Source of the DNA: Sphingobacteriales bacterium
GTDB lineage: Bacteria; Bacteroidota; Bacteroidia; Chitinophagales; Chitinophagaceae
Reading direction: 5' to 3'
Assembly: GCA_016708305.1 (NCBI GenBank)
Contig: JADJGB010000001.1
Coordinates: forward strand, 248,001 to 312,000
Length of the DNA: 64,000 nt
The position numbers and the translations under genes are program-made. Positions within the stretch are counted from its first letter, which is position 1; each line of letters starts with the position of its first letter. Below are positions 1 to 10,400 of this stretch, piece by piece. The notes under the pieces are model-generated. The model had not been told where the DNA came from and made no database searches. It saw only the letters and a program-made list of their open reading frames with translations.

Positions 1-1413
1 TTTGGTCCGGCGGTGGAGCAGTTGGACGAATTGAACAAATATAACCCGGCACAGTATTACAAAGCGCTGGTAAAAGCATCGGATAAAAAACCCGAGTATA
101 TCAATGTGGCGGGTGATGATTTAAAAAACATTTATGAAATTTCTTTAGATGCCGGTCGTAAAAAAAATCTTACGGCCGACGACCGGAAAGAACTCAACCG
201 CCTGCAGCGCGATGCAATAAAAAATCTCAATCTTTACTGGATTAAAGAAATGGTTACTTCGAGCGCTCAATTGCGCGAAAAAATGGCTTTTTTCTGGCAT
301 GGCCATTTCGCCAGTCGAAATAACAATGTGTATTACAATCAGTTATTGCTTCAGGTTTTTCGCGAGCATGGTTTGGGTAGCTTGAGAAAGTTGTTGAAAG
401 AGGTTTCGCAGTCGGCATCAATGCTTTTTTTCCTCAATAATCAACAAAACAAAAAAGATCATCCCAATGAAAACTTTGCCCGTGAGGTGATGGAACTCTT
501 TACCTTAGGTAGAGGAAACTACACCGAAAACGACATTAAAGAAGCGGCGCGCGATTTTACAGGCTGGGCAGCCAACCCCAAAGGCGAATTTGTTTTTAAG
601 AATGGCCAGCATGATGATGGCAGCAAAACCGTGCTTGGAAAAACCGGCAGATTGGACGGTGATGAAGTGCTCAATATCCTCTTGGACAATAGGCAAGCTG
701 CCCGATTTATCACTCAAAAAATATACAGATTCTTTGTAAACGACAGCCCGGATACGACTATTATTAATTCATTAGCAGATAAATTTTACAAATCTGATTA
801 CAATATCAGCAAACTGATGGAGGATATTTTTACAAGCGATTGGTTTTATAATGATAAAAATATAGGCAGTCATATCAAGTCGCCAATAGAACTATTGGTA
901 GGAATTCAAAGAATGATACCCATGAAGCTTGATAATGACATCGTTATGATGAATCTGCAAAGGCTTTTGGGGCAACAATTATTGTATCCACCCAATGTGG
1001 CCGGCTGGCCGGGAGGTAAATCATGGATTGACAGTAGCACACTGATGACCCGGATGCGTATTCCACAAATGTTTGCCGATAAGGATGAACTCAACCTCAC
1101 ACCCAAGCAGGACGATGACCTGATGATGGGCAGAAAAAATAACGGCACCGCCAATGTTCCGGATGCCATAAAAAAGAAAGCTGCTGCAGCCGGAATGGTC
1201 ATCAAGGCCAAAATGGACTGGCCGCAATACATCGTTAAGTTTGAAAGCGTAAAAAGAGAAGAATTAATTCCTCAAATCAAAAAAACACTTTTTCAGGTGA
1301 ATACGGATGTTGATAAATCGCTTCCAAGCGGTATTGACGCTTCCTCACGCGAAGCATACATTAAATCGGTAACAATACAACTCATGAGTACGCCCGAGTA
1401 CCAGTTAAGTTAA
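1..1413 (+). CDS. DUF1800 family protein (5' end outside window)
   Basis: The reading frame is open from base 1, so the 5' end lies upstream; the GTG at 13 is only an internal codon. The visible 470 residues match the DUF1800 family: a helical protein with FWHGHFAS near residue 100, EVMELFTLGRGNYTE, and a C-terminal YPPNVAGWPGGKSW motif typical of the family. The biochemical function of DUF1800 is unknown; members are usually exported and encoded beside a DUF1501 protein. That is the case here, the next gene starting 20 bases downstream in the same direction, so the two are probably co-transcribed. Family assignment is firm; no function is claimed. Confidence 0.9.
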   Translation, partial: FGPAVEQLDELNKYNPAQYYKALVKASDKKPEYINVAGDDLKNIYEISLDAGRKKNLTADDRKELNRLQRDAIKNLNLYWIKEMVTSSAQLREKMAFFWHGHFASRNNNVYYNQLLLQVFREHGLGSLRKLLKEVSQSASMLFFLNNQQNKKDHPNENFAREVMELFTLGRGNYTENDIKEAARDFTGWAANPKGEFVFKNGQHDDGSKTVLGKTGRLDGDEVLNILLDNRQAARFITQKIYRFFVNDSPDTTIINSLADKFYKSDYNISKLMEDIFTSDWFYNDKNIGSHIKSPIELLVGIQRMIPMKLDNDIVMMNLQRLLGQQLLYPPNVAGWPGGKSWIDSSTLMTRMRIPQMFADKDELNLTPKQDDDLMMGRKNNGTANVPDAIKKKAAAAGMVIKAKMDWPQYIVKFESVKREELIPQIKKTLFQVNTDVDKSLPSGIDASSREAYIKSVTIQLMSTPEYQLS

Positions 1414-1433
1414 AACACAAAAATATTCAGGCT

Positions 1434-2639
1434 ATGTTAATCAAAAGAAAAGAGTTTTTACAAGTAGGTTCGTTAGCTACCGCTTCGATGATGTTTCCTA
1501 AATTTCTGAAAGCATTTGAAGCCAAAGCGTTGGTGCCTCCCGGAAATAAAGTGGTGGTAGTGTTGCAAATGAGTGGCGGCAATGATGGCTTGAATACCGT
1601 AATTCCGGTGCGAAACGATATTTATTACCGTCTGAGACCTTCACTCTCAATCCGCAAAGGCCAGACTGCCGAACTTACAGATGACGTGAGCCTCCACCCC
1701 GAACTGACATCCTTTAAAGCTTTGTATGATGAAGGTAATCTGGCCATATTAAATAATGTAGGCTACCCTAATCCGGACAGGTCGCACTTCAGGAGTATGG
1801 ACATCTGGCAATCTGCCGGCCAAAGCAACCAGTACTGGAACACAGGCTGGGTAGGCCGCTATTTAGATGCCCAATGCAGTGGCTGTGCACATCCTACACA
1901 GGCTTTGGAGGTGGACGATGTACTGAGTCTGGCGCTAAAAGGCGGAACAAACAATGCCATTGCAGTAAAAGATCCTAAGAGACTGTTTGGTGTATCCAAC
2001 GAAAAATTCTTTCGCGATGTATCGAAAAACCATCGTGCAGATGCTCATGATGACGAAAAGCCGGTAGATTATCTCTACAAAACAATGGCTGAAACACTCT
2101 CTTCTGCCGATTATATTTTCAAGCAAAGCCGCCTGCATCCGAGCGGTGCCACCTATCCCGATACCGATTTGGGCAAGGGATTGAAAACCATCGCATCCTT
2201 AATTTTTTCAGATATTAATACAAAGGTTTATTATATTTCATTAGGCAGTTTTGACACTCATGTGGGGCAGGATGCACAACAAACCAGATTATTTGGCCAA
2301 ATGAATGACGCTGTGAAAGCATTTACAGATGATTTAAAAGCAAACGGCAGAATGAATGATGTCCTGCTCTTTACCTTTTCGGAATTTGGAAGAAGGGTGG
2401 CACAAAACGCAAGCAACGGCACCGATCATGGCACTGCCAACAATATGTTTTTGATTAGCGGAGGGTTGAAAAGAAAAGGCATCCTGAATACATTGCCCGA
2501 CCTGACAGACCTGAATGAAGGCGACCTGAAATACAAGGTGGACTTTAAAAATGTATATGCCACCGTTTTAAAAAACTGGTTGAATGCTGATGCCGACCTG
2601 ATATTGGGAGGGCATTATGATTTGCTAGATTTTGTGTAA
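1434..2639 (+). CDS. DUF1501 domain-containing exported protein
   Basis: A 401-residue protein of the DUF1501 (sulfatase-like alkaline-phosphatase fold) family. The N-terminus MLIKRKEFLQVGSLA is a degenerate signal lacking a clear twin arginine. SGGNDGLNTVIP near residues 47-58 is the family hallmark, followed by NPDRSHFRSMDIWQSA, SLGSFDTHVGQDAQQ, FSEFGRRVAQN and GTDHGTANNM, which carry the Asp/His positions expected of a metal-binding phosphatase-like site. It follows the DUF1800 gene closely, the usual Bacteroidota pairing. It converges with the downstream SDR gene, with only four bases between the two stop codons. The substrate is unknown. Confidence 0.92.
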   Translation: MLIKRKEFLQVGSLATASMMFPKFLKAFEAKALVPPGNKVVVVLQMSGGNDGLNTVIPVRNDIYYRLRPSLSIRKGQTAELTDDVSLHPELTSFKALYDEGNLAILNNVGYPNPDRSHFRSMDIWQSAGQSNQYWNTGWVGRYLDAQCSGCAHPTQALEVDDVLSLALKGGTNNAIAVKDPKRLFGVSNEKFFRDVSKNHRADAHDDEKPVDYLYKTMAETLSSADYIFKQSRLHPSGATYPDTDLGKGLKTIASLIFSDINTKVYYISLGSFDTHVGQDAQQTRLFGQMNDAVKAFTDDLKANGRMNDVLLFTFSEFGRRVAQNASNGTDHGTANNMFLISGGLKRKGILNTLPDLTDLNEGDLKYKVDFKNVYATVLKNWLNADADLILGGHYDLLDFV

Positions 2640-2643
2640 AAAA

Positions 2644-3338
2644 TTACAAATCACCCAATTGCGGACGAAGAACTATATCTTCCACACAGGCGGCAATGGA
2701 TAGCTGAGAAGCAGCATAAACCATTCGTGCAATGTCTCCGGCTTCCATTATTCGTTTCTCCTTGTTGTCAAATCCTTTCCATGAATCGGTCATTATCGCA
2801 CCGGGCAACACCGAGGTTACTTTTATGGAATGTGGCTTTAATTCTTCCCGCAAATTTTTACTGAAACCATACAAGGCAAATTTACTGATGCCATACAGAC
2901 CACCATTTGGATAAGCGTCTAATGATGCGATGGAGCAGATGTTAAAAATATGTCCGCTCTTTTTTCTATCATGGATGGCAGCAGGGTTTTGGTAAGATAT
3001 AAAGCGCTGTAAAAATTAGTGTTCATCAACTCCTCCATGCTTCCCTCATTTCCCTCAGCAATACTTCCTTCTTTAAAGACTCCTGCATTATTGATGACAA
3101 TATCCGGTGTGCCATAATTAAGGCACCAGTTTCCAAACTTTACTGCATTTTCCTTTACCGATAGGTCAAAAGCCTTAGCATGTATCTCATGTCCGTAATG
3201 GGTTTGCAAAAACTCCATTGCCTTATACAACTTCACCGGATTATGAGATGTGATGCATAAATGATGGCCGTTTTTTGCAAATTCTTCAGCAATTGCAAAA
3301 CCTATTCCTCTGGATGCTCCCGTGATGACTACGTTCAT
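2644..3338 (-). CDS. Short-chain dehydrogenase/reductase (one frameshift)
   Basis: The N-terminal piece (from 3338) has the Rossmann glycine motif TGASRGIG at residues 6-13 and NNAG further on. The C-terminal piece (ending 2644), read one frame over, continues with GHIFNICSIASLDAYP, the catalytic YGISK and a PGAIMTD segment. The frames join if one A is added to a six-base run (T6 on the plus strand, 2960-2965). With that correction it is a normal SDR of about 231 residues acting on an unknown carbonyl or alcohol with NAD(P)H. It lies 13 bases downstream of murI and may share its transcript. A true frameshift mutation is possible but less likely, given the many similar lesions in this window. 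Confidence 0.82.
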
Positions 3339-3351
3339 TTTCTTTTAATTT

Positions 3352-4173
3352 TTAAATATCCACATGCCGGCTCAGTACAGGCTGCCCGAAAAACTGAGTT
3401 CCATGATTATCAAAATCAACCGTCGAATCGGTAGTAAAAAACTGGCAGGTGCCGGTTTTACTGCACTTCTTTTCTATCTCCGGATGACGGTCCAAATAAT
3501 CAGCCAGGCTTTCGGCAACAATTTCTCCCTGCGAAATGATTTTTATACCAGATGGCAAACTATCCCGAATCAGTTTTTTTATTAAGGGATAATGAGTGCA
3601 TCCGAGCAACACTACATCAATATCGCTTCCTTTTTTTAATAAATCGCCCGTATATTTTTTTACAAAATAATCTGCGCCCGGATTGTCGGCTTCATTATTC
3701 TCTATAAGCGGGACCAGCAACGGACAGGCTTCCTGATAAACCTTTACATCAGGAAAGAATTTTGAAATTTCTATCGGATAAGATTGTGAGGCCACCGTAC
3801 CGCTTGTAGCAAGAATACCTACTGATTTAGTCTCGGAAAACCGGCCGATTGTTTCAGTAGTAGGTCTGATGACGCCCAATACTCTTTTATCTGGAGTTAT
3901 CTTGGGCAAATCGTTTTGCTGAATAGTACGCAGCGCCTTGGCTGAGGCGGTATTACATGCTAATATTACCAAATGGCAGCCCTGTTCGAAAAACCATTTC
4001 ACACAATCCAGCGTATAATGATATACCGTGTCGAACGAACGGGTGCCATAAGGTGCACGGGCATTGTCTCCCAGATAGATATAATCGTATTGAGGCAGGC
4101 GGTTTGCCAATTCTTTAAGAATGGTCAGGCCGCCATAACCTGAGTCGAAAACACCTATTGGGGCTTGTTTCAT
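3352..4173 (-). CDS. murI: Glutamate racemase
   Basis: Glutamate racemase interconverts L- and D-glutamate for peptidoglycan synthesis in the cytoplasm. The 273-residue protein has the family signatures in order: PIGVFDSGYGG at the N-terminus (catalytic Asp), YLGDNARAPYG, the first catalytic cysteine in ACNTASA, and the second in LLGCTHYPLI. The start was placed at the ATG at 4173; an upstream in-frame TTG would add a lysine-rich stretch with no homology. The gene is the first of a probable two-gene minus-strand unit with the SDR. It is divergent from the thioesterase gene, with about 95 bases between starts. Confidence 0.95.
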   Translation of the reverse strand: MKQAPIGVFDSGYGGLTILKELANRLPQYDYIYLGDNARAPYGTRSFDTVYHYTLDCVKWFFEQGCHLVILACNTASAKALRTIQQNDLPKITPDKRVLGVIRPTTETIGRFSETKSVGILATSGTVASQSYPIEISKFFPDVKVYQEACPLLVPLIENNEADNPGADYFVKKYTGDLLKKGSDIDVVLLGCTHYPLIKKLIRDSLPSGIKIISQGEIVAESLADYLDRHPEIEKKCSKTGTCQFFTTDSTVDFDNHGTQFFGQPVLSRHVDI

Positions 4174-4268
4174 TTTTTTTGATTTTTTCAAAAATAGAAT
4201 ATTCGGTTCAAATTTTTAACCCGAAAGGTCAGTCAATCGAAATATTAATGTTTAATGTATTTTTGACA

Positions 4269-4700
4269 ATGGCAAAGATAAAAATTTCATTACCGGAGTC
4301 ATTTAATTTTTCAACTGAAATTGCTGTTAGGATAGGCGATGTAAATTATGGAGGGCATGTGGGCAATGATGCCATACTAAGCATCATTCATGAAGCCCGA
4401 TTACAATTCCTCAAGCACCATTCTTACAGTGAACTGGACCTGGGCGGAGTAAGCCTGATTATGGCTGATGTGGGTATTGAATTTAAAAAAGAATCCTTTT
4501 ATGGCGACACGATTATAGCATCTGTAGCCGCTGATGATTTTCAAAGGGTGAGTTTTGATTTAGTTTACAAACTTGAAAAAATGGTTGATGAAAAAAGAGT
4601 AATCATTGCCATTGCCAAAACGGGTATGGTTTGTTATGATTATCAAATCAAAAAGATTTGTGCAATTCCGGAGGTGGTGGTTGAGAAATTAAAAGCATAA
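4269..4700 (+). CDS. Acyl-CoA thioesterase, hotdog fold
   Basis: A 143-residue hotdog-fold protein resembling 4-hydroxybenzoyl-CoA/acyl-CoA thioesterases. VRIGDVNYGGHVGNDAIL is the active-site helix region, with the Asp and the NYGGHVGND core; the remaining strands follow (ADVGIEFKKESFYGD, IAKTGMVCYDY). The ATG at 4269 is preferred: the longer frame from 4158 would overlap murI and adds residues with no family similarity. It probably hydrolyses acyl-CoA thioesters; the chain specificity cannot be read from sequence. It is divergent to murI. Confidence 0.85.
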   Translation: MAKIKISLPESFNFSTEIAVRIGDVNYGGHVGNDAILSIIHEARLQFLKHHSYSELDLGGVSLIMADVGIEFKKESFYGDTIIASVAADDFQRVSFDLVYKLEKMVDEKRVIIAIAKTGMVCYDYQIKKICAIPEVVVEKLKA

Positions 4701-4778
4701 AGTACCATATTTAACCTGCATCGCAGTTTAAGAGAGCATTTCCCAAAATCTTCTTGATATTAAAGGTATCTGCCAAAA

Positions 4779-5698
4779 TTATCTTCTTGTTCCTTCGGGG
4801 AAACCTACTCTGTCTGGTTCAGCATTCAGTGCGGGTAGTGCATATTTCAATATTCTGTTGCGCCGGCCTGTTGTGTCCTGTGGTTCAACCGGATAAGAAA
4901 CAACGGCCTCCAACCAGGCATAAGTATTGATTCTGAAATAGATATCAGCATCATTGTCGCTTTCATCCGTACCAGGATAGCGTTCATTAAAATCTTTTTT
5001 TGCAGCATCTAACAGGCAGGCTTCCACAAACTGGAGATCGCTGGTATAGGAAATTTGTATTGCAGTCTCATTCCATATAAACGGAGAAAAAGGCCCCGAA
5101 TAATTGATTACCTGCGATTTTAAAACAACGCTGTTAGGAAAATACATCAATCTGCCGCTTTTACGGTCATTGCCCAGATACACACCACTACATTCTTCAA
5201 TAATAGTATCTAAGTAATTTATTGCAATCACATCGCCCCTGATGCCTTCAATCTGAATGCGGTCGCCCACCTGAAATGGCCTCCGAAAAACAATATACAA
5301 CCATGCAATGAAAGACGTAATGGGCGCCTGCAACGCAAAACCCAAAACCAAAGAAATAATTCCAAAACTGACTGCAACTGTGTAAAGATTTTGAAACAAA
5401 ACGAAGCTACTACTAACAGGACAAACGCTACTGTCAGCAAACGCACAATTCTTAACAGGTTGTACCGGATTCCTTCGGACTCAGTTTGAGTGTCAACAAT
5501 CCTTTCAATAACCTTTCCAATTATAAAAATTATAGCTATCAAAAAGAGGCTCATGGTCAGCTTTTGTGCAATTGGCCTCTGCTCTTCCCATCTTGAAAAA
5601 AGGGAAAGTGTAGTTAAAAAGTAAGCAGCCAAGGAAATAGCAGCTAAAATAATAAAACCTCCTATTCTGTATTTTTTATTTTCGGCAAGGAATTGCAT
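4779..5698 (-). CDS. MscS-family mechanosensitive ion channel (one frameshift)
   Basis: The N-terminal piece from 5698 carries three predicted membrane helices (around residues 12-30, 44-62 and 82-105). The second piece, ending 4779, has the pore-lining helix and the MscS beta domain: FALQAPITSFIAWLYIVFRRPF, VGDRIQIEGIRGDVIAI, and YFPNSVV followed by the alpha/beta tail. The pieces join if one base is added to the A-run at 5398-5401. MscS-type channels release solutes on membrane tension after osmotic downshock. The protein lacks the large extra domains of MscK-type channels. Assignment is good; the frameshift is probably a sequencing error. Confidence 0.85.
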
Positions 5699-6188
5699 AC
5701 AATATGGTTTGCATCAACGAAGTAAAGATAAAAAATGAAAATAAACAACTATGCAACAGATACCTGGTAGCTAAATTACAAATCCTTCATTATCAATTCC
5801 TTTAAAGATGGCAAACTAAATGTAATTCGGAAAAGCAATGGATTATTTTTTCTTCAAAATCTTTAAAGAAGGCAAACTAAATATATATCGGAATATGGTT
5901 TAGAAAAATAAACCTGTAAAATAAAAAAAATATGGCAAAATATTTGGATTTTTAGTACCAGAAATATTATATTTACTAAAGCTATATCAATAAACAAAAA
6001 AGGCTTTATGAAAAAACAATTTTTTTCGAGAAAGACATTTCTCGTAGAGATTTTAAAAAGAGCATCTCTTAAAAAGAGTTTCTATTCAACCCAAGGGTAA
6101 CATTTTGCCTTTTTTGAGGATATTTTGGAAGTTCTGAATCTGAAAAATGATGTTTTATGGGATTCAAAACGCAAATAAGTTACCTATT
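5699..6188. repeat. Intergenic region with a 31-bp direct repeat and small hairpins
   Basis: There is no gene in this 490-base AT-rich stretch between a minus-strand channel gene and the plus-strand secretion operon. It contains two copies of a roughly 31-base direct repeat with the core CTTTAAAGANGGCAAACTAA, at 5800-5830 and 5861-5891, 61 bases apart. Two short hairpins follow: GAGAAA/TTTCTC near 6030-6046, and AGAGAT/ATCTCT near 6048-6070. The position upstream of a five-gene operon suggests regulatory sites, but no known regulator motif is recognised. Confidence 0.5.
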
Positions 6189-7490
6189 ATGTCAAAAAAA
6201 GTCATCATAATTCTTCTCCTATGGTTTGTATCAAACGCTATAATAAGTCAAAACATCACGATATCCTTACCACCCATGCCACCGGCCAATACGGCCAACT
6301 GGGCTTCGGGCGGCAATATGTTTACCATTACGGTTTCAGGCACTGGGGCGTTAGCCGAAAGCCGAATTTTGGTTTTCATTAAAACCAGTTCGGGACAAGT
6401 GGTCTGCGGCAGCAATCAACCAGCCACTGCACAACCTACCAACATTAAACCCGGCGCACCTAAGGCGTGGGCAGGACAGGCTGCACTTGCTTTATTGGGC
6501 GATAATTGCATGCTTCCTAATGGAAGTTTTGAACTTTGTGTGCAAATTATTCCTATAAAAAATCAGGGCAGAAATACCGAAACCATTGAAAGATGTGTGC
6601 CTTTTGAAATAAGACCTGTTGAATGTACTGCACCAACTAATGTGACACCTGCTACCAACCAAATCCTTACTACTACTGATATTTTAAAACCCATTAGTTT
6701 TATTTGGACACCATTAATAATGTCGGCAAAGGGTATTGTTACCTATCGTTTAATGCTTTGGGAAGTAGAGGATGGGCAAACCATGTTTGAAGCTTTGTAT
6801 AATAATTATCCGCTGATCATTAAAGATATCAAAGGCACTACTAAATACATGGCACCACCGAATACTTTTGAAAGGAGAAATGCCAAATATGTGTGGAGGG
6901 TAACGGCCATCAACGAAAACGAAAGACTCGTTTGTAAAAATGCACAAAGTGAACCTACCATGTTTTCGGTTAATATGCCCGAAATGGTTACACCCGAACC
7001 ACCCAAAGATTCTACTTCGACTAAATATGATTCCTGCTGTGCCAATAAAATTGTGGACAAAGGAAAGACGGTAGCTGTCAGTCCTGCAAATGTGGCCTCC
7101 ATCAGTCAGCAGTTCAATATATCGCCTGTAAATATTAAATACCTGTCAGCCGAAATTGTTTCGGTAAAAGAATCTACCATTGACACGGCCTGCATGAAAT
7201 GTGCCACACATGAAGACTGGATTTACAATTTCATATCTCCAAATTCTGCAGCCTGGAATGGCGGCACGGCCTGGAATGCAAGCCCTGTAAACAACAGCAC
7301 CTACTATCCATCTAAAATGATTGAATGGCATTGTAACCAGCAGGGCAATCTTCTGTTCAAATTTAAGATTCCATTACCCGAAAACAAATCAGGATGTAAC
7401 AGAAAAAGTACCATCTGTATTCGGTATCGTTTTACCGATGAAAATTGTGTGAGTTGCGAACAAATAATCTGTTACGAAATTTCTAATTAA
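6189..7490 (+). CDS. Secreted protein with FN3-like and cysteine-rich C-terminal domains
   Basis: The start is set at the ATG at 6189, which gives a clear signal peptide (MSKKVIIILLLWFV...); an upstream ATG adds a hydrophilic leader. The 433-residue protein has an N-terminal beta domain, then a fibronectin-III-like segment (FIWTPL, VTYRLMLWEVEDGQ, IKGTTKY, YVWRV). It ends in a cysteine-rich domain with CMKC, CVSC and CYEI motifs. The FN3-like segment is paralogous to one in the protein at 15450-16391. The cysteine-rich domain resembles one inside the giant PKD protein that starts six bases downstream. First gene of a co-directional cluster; no enzymatic motif is seen. Confidence 0.75.
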   Translation: MSKKVIIILLLWFVSNAIISQNITISLPPMPPANTANWASGGNMFTITVSGTGALAESRILVFIKTSSGQVVCGSNQPATAQPTNIKPGAPKAWAGQAALALLGDNCMLPNGSFELCVQIIPIKNQGRNTETIERCVPFEIRPVECTAPTNVTPATNQILTTTDILKPISFIWTPLIMSAKGIVTYRLMLWEVEDGQTMFEALYNNYPLIIKDIKGTTKYMAPPNTFERRNAKYVWRVTAINENERLVCKNAQSEPTMFSVNMPEMVTPEPPKDSTSTKYDSCCANKIVDKGKTVAVSPANVASISQQFNISPVNIKYLSAEIVSVKESTIDTACMKCATHEDWIYNFISPNSAAWNGGTAWNASPVNNSTYYPSKMIEWHCNQQGNLLFKFKIPLPENKSGCNRKSTICIRYRFTDENCVSCEQIICYEISN

Positions 7491-7496
7491 CCATCC

Positions 7497-10400
7497 ATGA
7501 AAAAGCTACTCTACATATTATTCTTCATTTGTTTGGTACAACCTCTTTTGGCACAAAAAAATTGTTGTCCCGATTTTAGATTGGTGTCCGACATGGGGCC
7601 CTGCAAAGAAAAAATTGATCACCCAAATGGAGGTCCTGGTCAGAACCCTGAAAAGCCGGATTCCTTGCTGGCTTGCAGAGGTGCGGATCAGACGTATATG
7701 ATATTCCCCAATATGCCGGGCTTTACCTACACTTGGACAGTAACAGGAGGTACGGCTGCAGGCGCAGTAGGAAATCCAATGCTTATTACCTGGGGAAATG
7801 GAACAAATGGTTCTATTCAGGTGGTGATAAGTAGTAGCGACGGGCTTTGTAAGGATACCATCAAAACATTGGTTAGTCTTAAAGATTCGCCTACGGCGGG
7901 ATTTACTTTTACACCGGCCAGTCCTTTATGTTTTAATCAAAATATTTCGTTTACAAATACTTCAGTTGGTGGAGTAGCTTATTACTGGGATTTTGGCGAT
8001 GGAACTACCTCCACCCAAACCAACCCCAACCATACTTTCACTACCCCAGGCACTTATACTGTAACGATGGTGGCTTATAACAAACCGGTTTCAATTAAAC
8101 CGCCGCAGGAGCAGGAAAGAGAATGTGGCTGCCGAGATACTGTGCGACAAACCATTACCATAAAACCTGAAAGCGGATTGGTGATAGAGCCCGGATGTAA
8201 ACAAATGCTTTGCAAAGGCGATACCGCCACCTATTGCACACCCAATAACTGTTCCAGTATGAACTGGACAGTAACTGGCGGAACCATTATCGGATCTGAT
8301 AAGGGACAATGTATCAAAGTGGTTTGGAACGGAAGTTATCCTGCAACCGTTACGCTCAATGGCAACTGTGGTGGGGCTTGTGGCAATTCCACTACTATCA
8401 ATGTACCCGTCTTGTATCCAACCATGACACCGTTGGGTAGCATTAAGGTTTGTCCAAATACGATGACCACTTATAGTTTGCCCGAAATGCCAGGCACGTT
8501 TTACAATTGGACAGTAACCGGACCTAATAATATTATTGGCGCCAATCAAAATACGGCTGACATTGATATCCTTTGGAGCAATACCCCAGGCACATATACC
8601 ATTGAATGTGATTATAAAAATCCACATACAGGTTGTTCCGGCAAAGCCAGTTTGAAAGTAGATGTTGTGCCGCCGTTTAAAATTGCAGGGTTGCCAAAAT
8701 ACTGTGTGGGTAAGCCTTTTACCTTTATAGCAAGTGGCAATGCCAGTTGGACAATCAGTCCGACGTCGGGTTTTAGCCCCACCACTTTTTCAAATGGTAC
8801 TTCTATTTCCGGCACTTGGAATACGCCCGGCACATACACGGTTACAGCTACAACTACCAATCCATTAGGTTTCTGTAACACCATTGCCAGCATGCAGGTA
8901 GATGTTTTAGACAATCCAGTTCTTTCGCCCATTGCAGGGCCTATAATGATTTGTCCGGGTAGTACGGTGATGTATGCCGCCACTTCTAACATGTCGGGTG
9001 GATTTTTTAACTGGAACATAATCGGAGGAGGCATTACTTCCTATATGGGATCGCAATATGATTCCGTAATGGTATCATGGAACAATACTGGGCCTTATAA
9101 AGTGGAGGTTACTCAAAATGTAAACGGCTGTGTTTCTGCGCCTGTTTCGGTTAATGTGAATACATATACTGCGCCGCAATTTTCCGGTAATCTTACATCC
9201 TGTATGGATGAGGTGGTAACTTATACCAGCACCACCCCTGCTCCGCCCGGTGGTTACAACTGGACTTTAAGCAATGGCCTAGGAACTATTTTAAACGGGC
9301 AAGGAACCAATTTGGTACAGATATTATGGCATGGTTCTACCGTAGGAAATACCTGTCTGCTAACACTCACTACCTGTGGTGGTAGCATCAGTCAAACCGT
9401 AACCATTTCCAGTCCACCACCTTTAACCATTACCAAAGCAGGCTCGCTTTGTTCCAGTACCGGATTAACGCTTACCTCTTCCATCAGTGGGGGCACAAGC
9501 TACAATTGGTATTTGAATAGTGTATTGCTGGGGCCACCACATAATACGCAATCCATCAACATTACACAGGCCGGTGTGTATAATTTGGAAGTATTGATAA
9601 ACGGATGTACAGCAAAAGCCAGCATAGTAGTACCTGAAGAAAAACTGAATTTAAGTGCAGCATTGTCCACACAGGACAGAACGGTTTGGGGTTGTAGGGA
9701 TACTATTAATACAACATTAAATGCTATTCCTAATTCCGGTTTGTATTGTTATCAGTGGTTTAAATCACTATCCCCACGGAACAGGTAGTGCCATTGGCGG
9801 TGCTACATCACCCACATATACTGTTACAAATCCCGGTTGGTACTACTGCACTATATCCTTGTGCAACACATCCTGCAAAGAATATACTGATACCATTCGG
9901 GTAGTTAAAGTTCCTTGCGATACATGTACGGGTATAACCAATTACACAGTAAACTTCACCAATACACTTTGTAACCCGATAAGCTTTACAGGTTCTACCA
10001 GTCCTGCAGCAGCTTTGGGTTATGTGCACTGGTATTTTGGAGATGGTCATGAGGGAAATGGTATCAACATCACCCATCAGTATAAAGATACCGGCACGTA
10101 TAAAGTTTGTGCAGTGTTTAGTAAAGAAGGCTATTGCGACAAAGAAATTTGCAAAGATGTAAAAATTACTATTGCAGCCAACTTTACGGCATCGGCAGTT
10201 TGTGATAAAGCCAGTTTTGTAAACCTGAGCAAATCCATCAACCCCATACTTTCCTATAACTGGTCGTTCCCTGGTGGTACGCCTTCCAGTAGTACATTGG
10301 CCACACCACCGATGATTACTTATGGTACTGGTGGACTGCATACGGTTACGCTCACTATCACGGATGGTACTTGTACAGTTAGCTATCAGGACACAGTACG

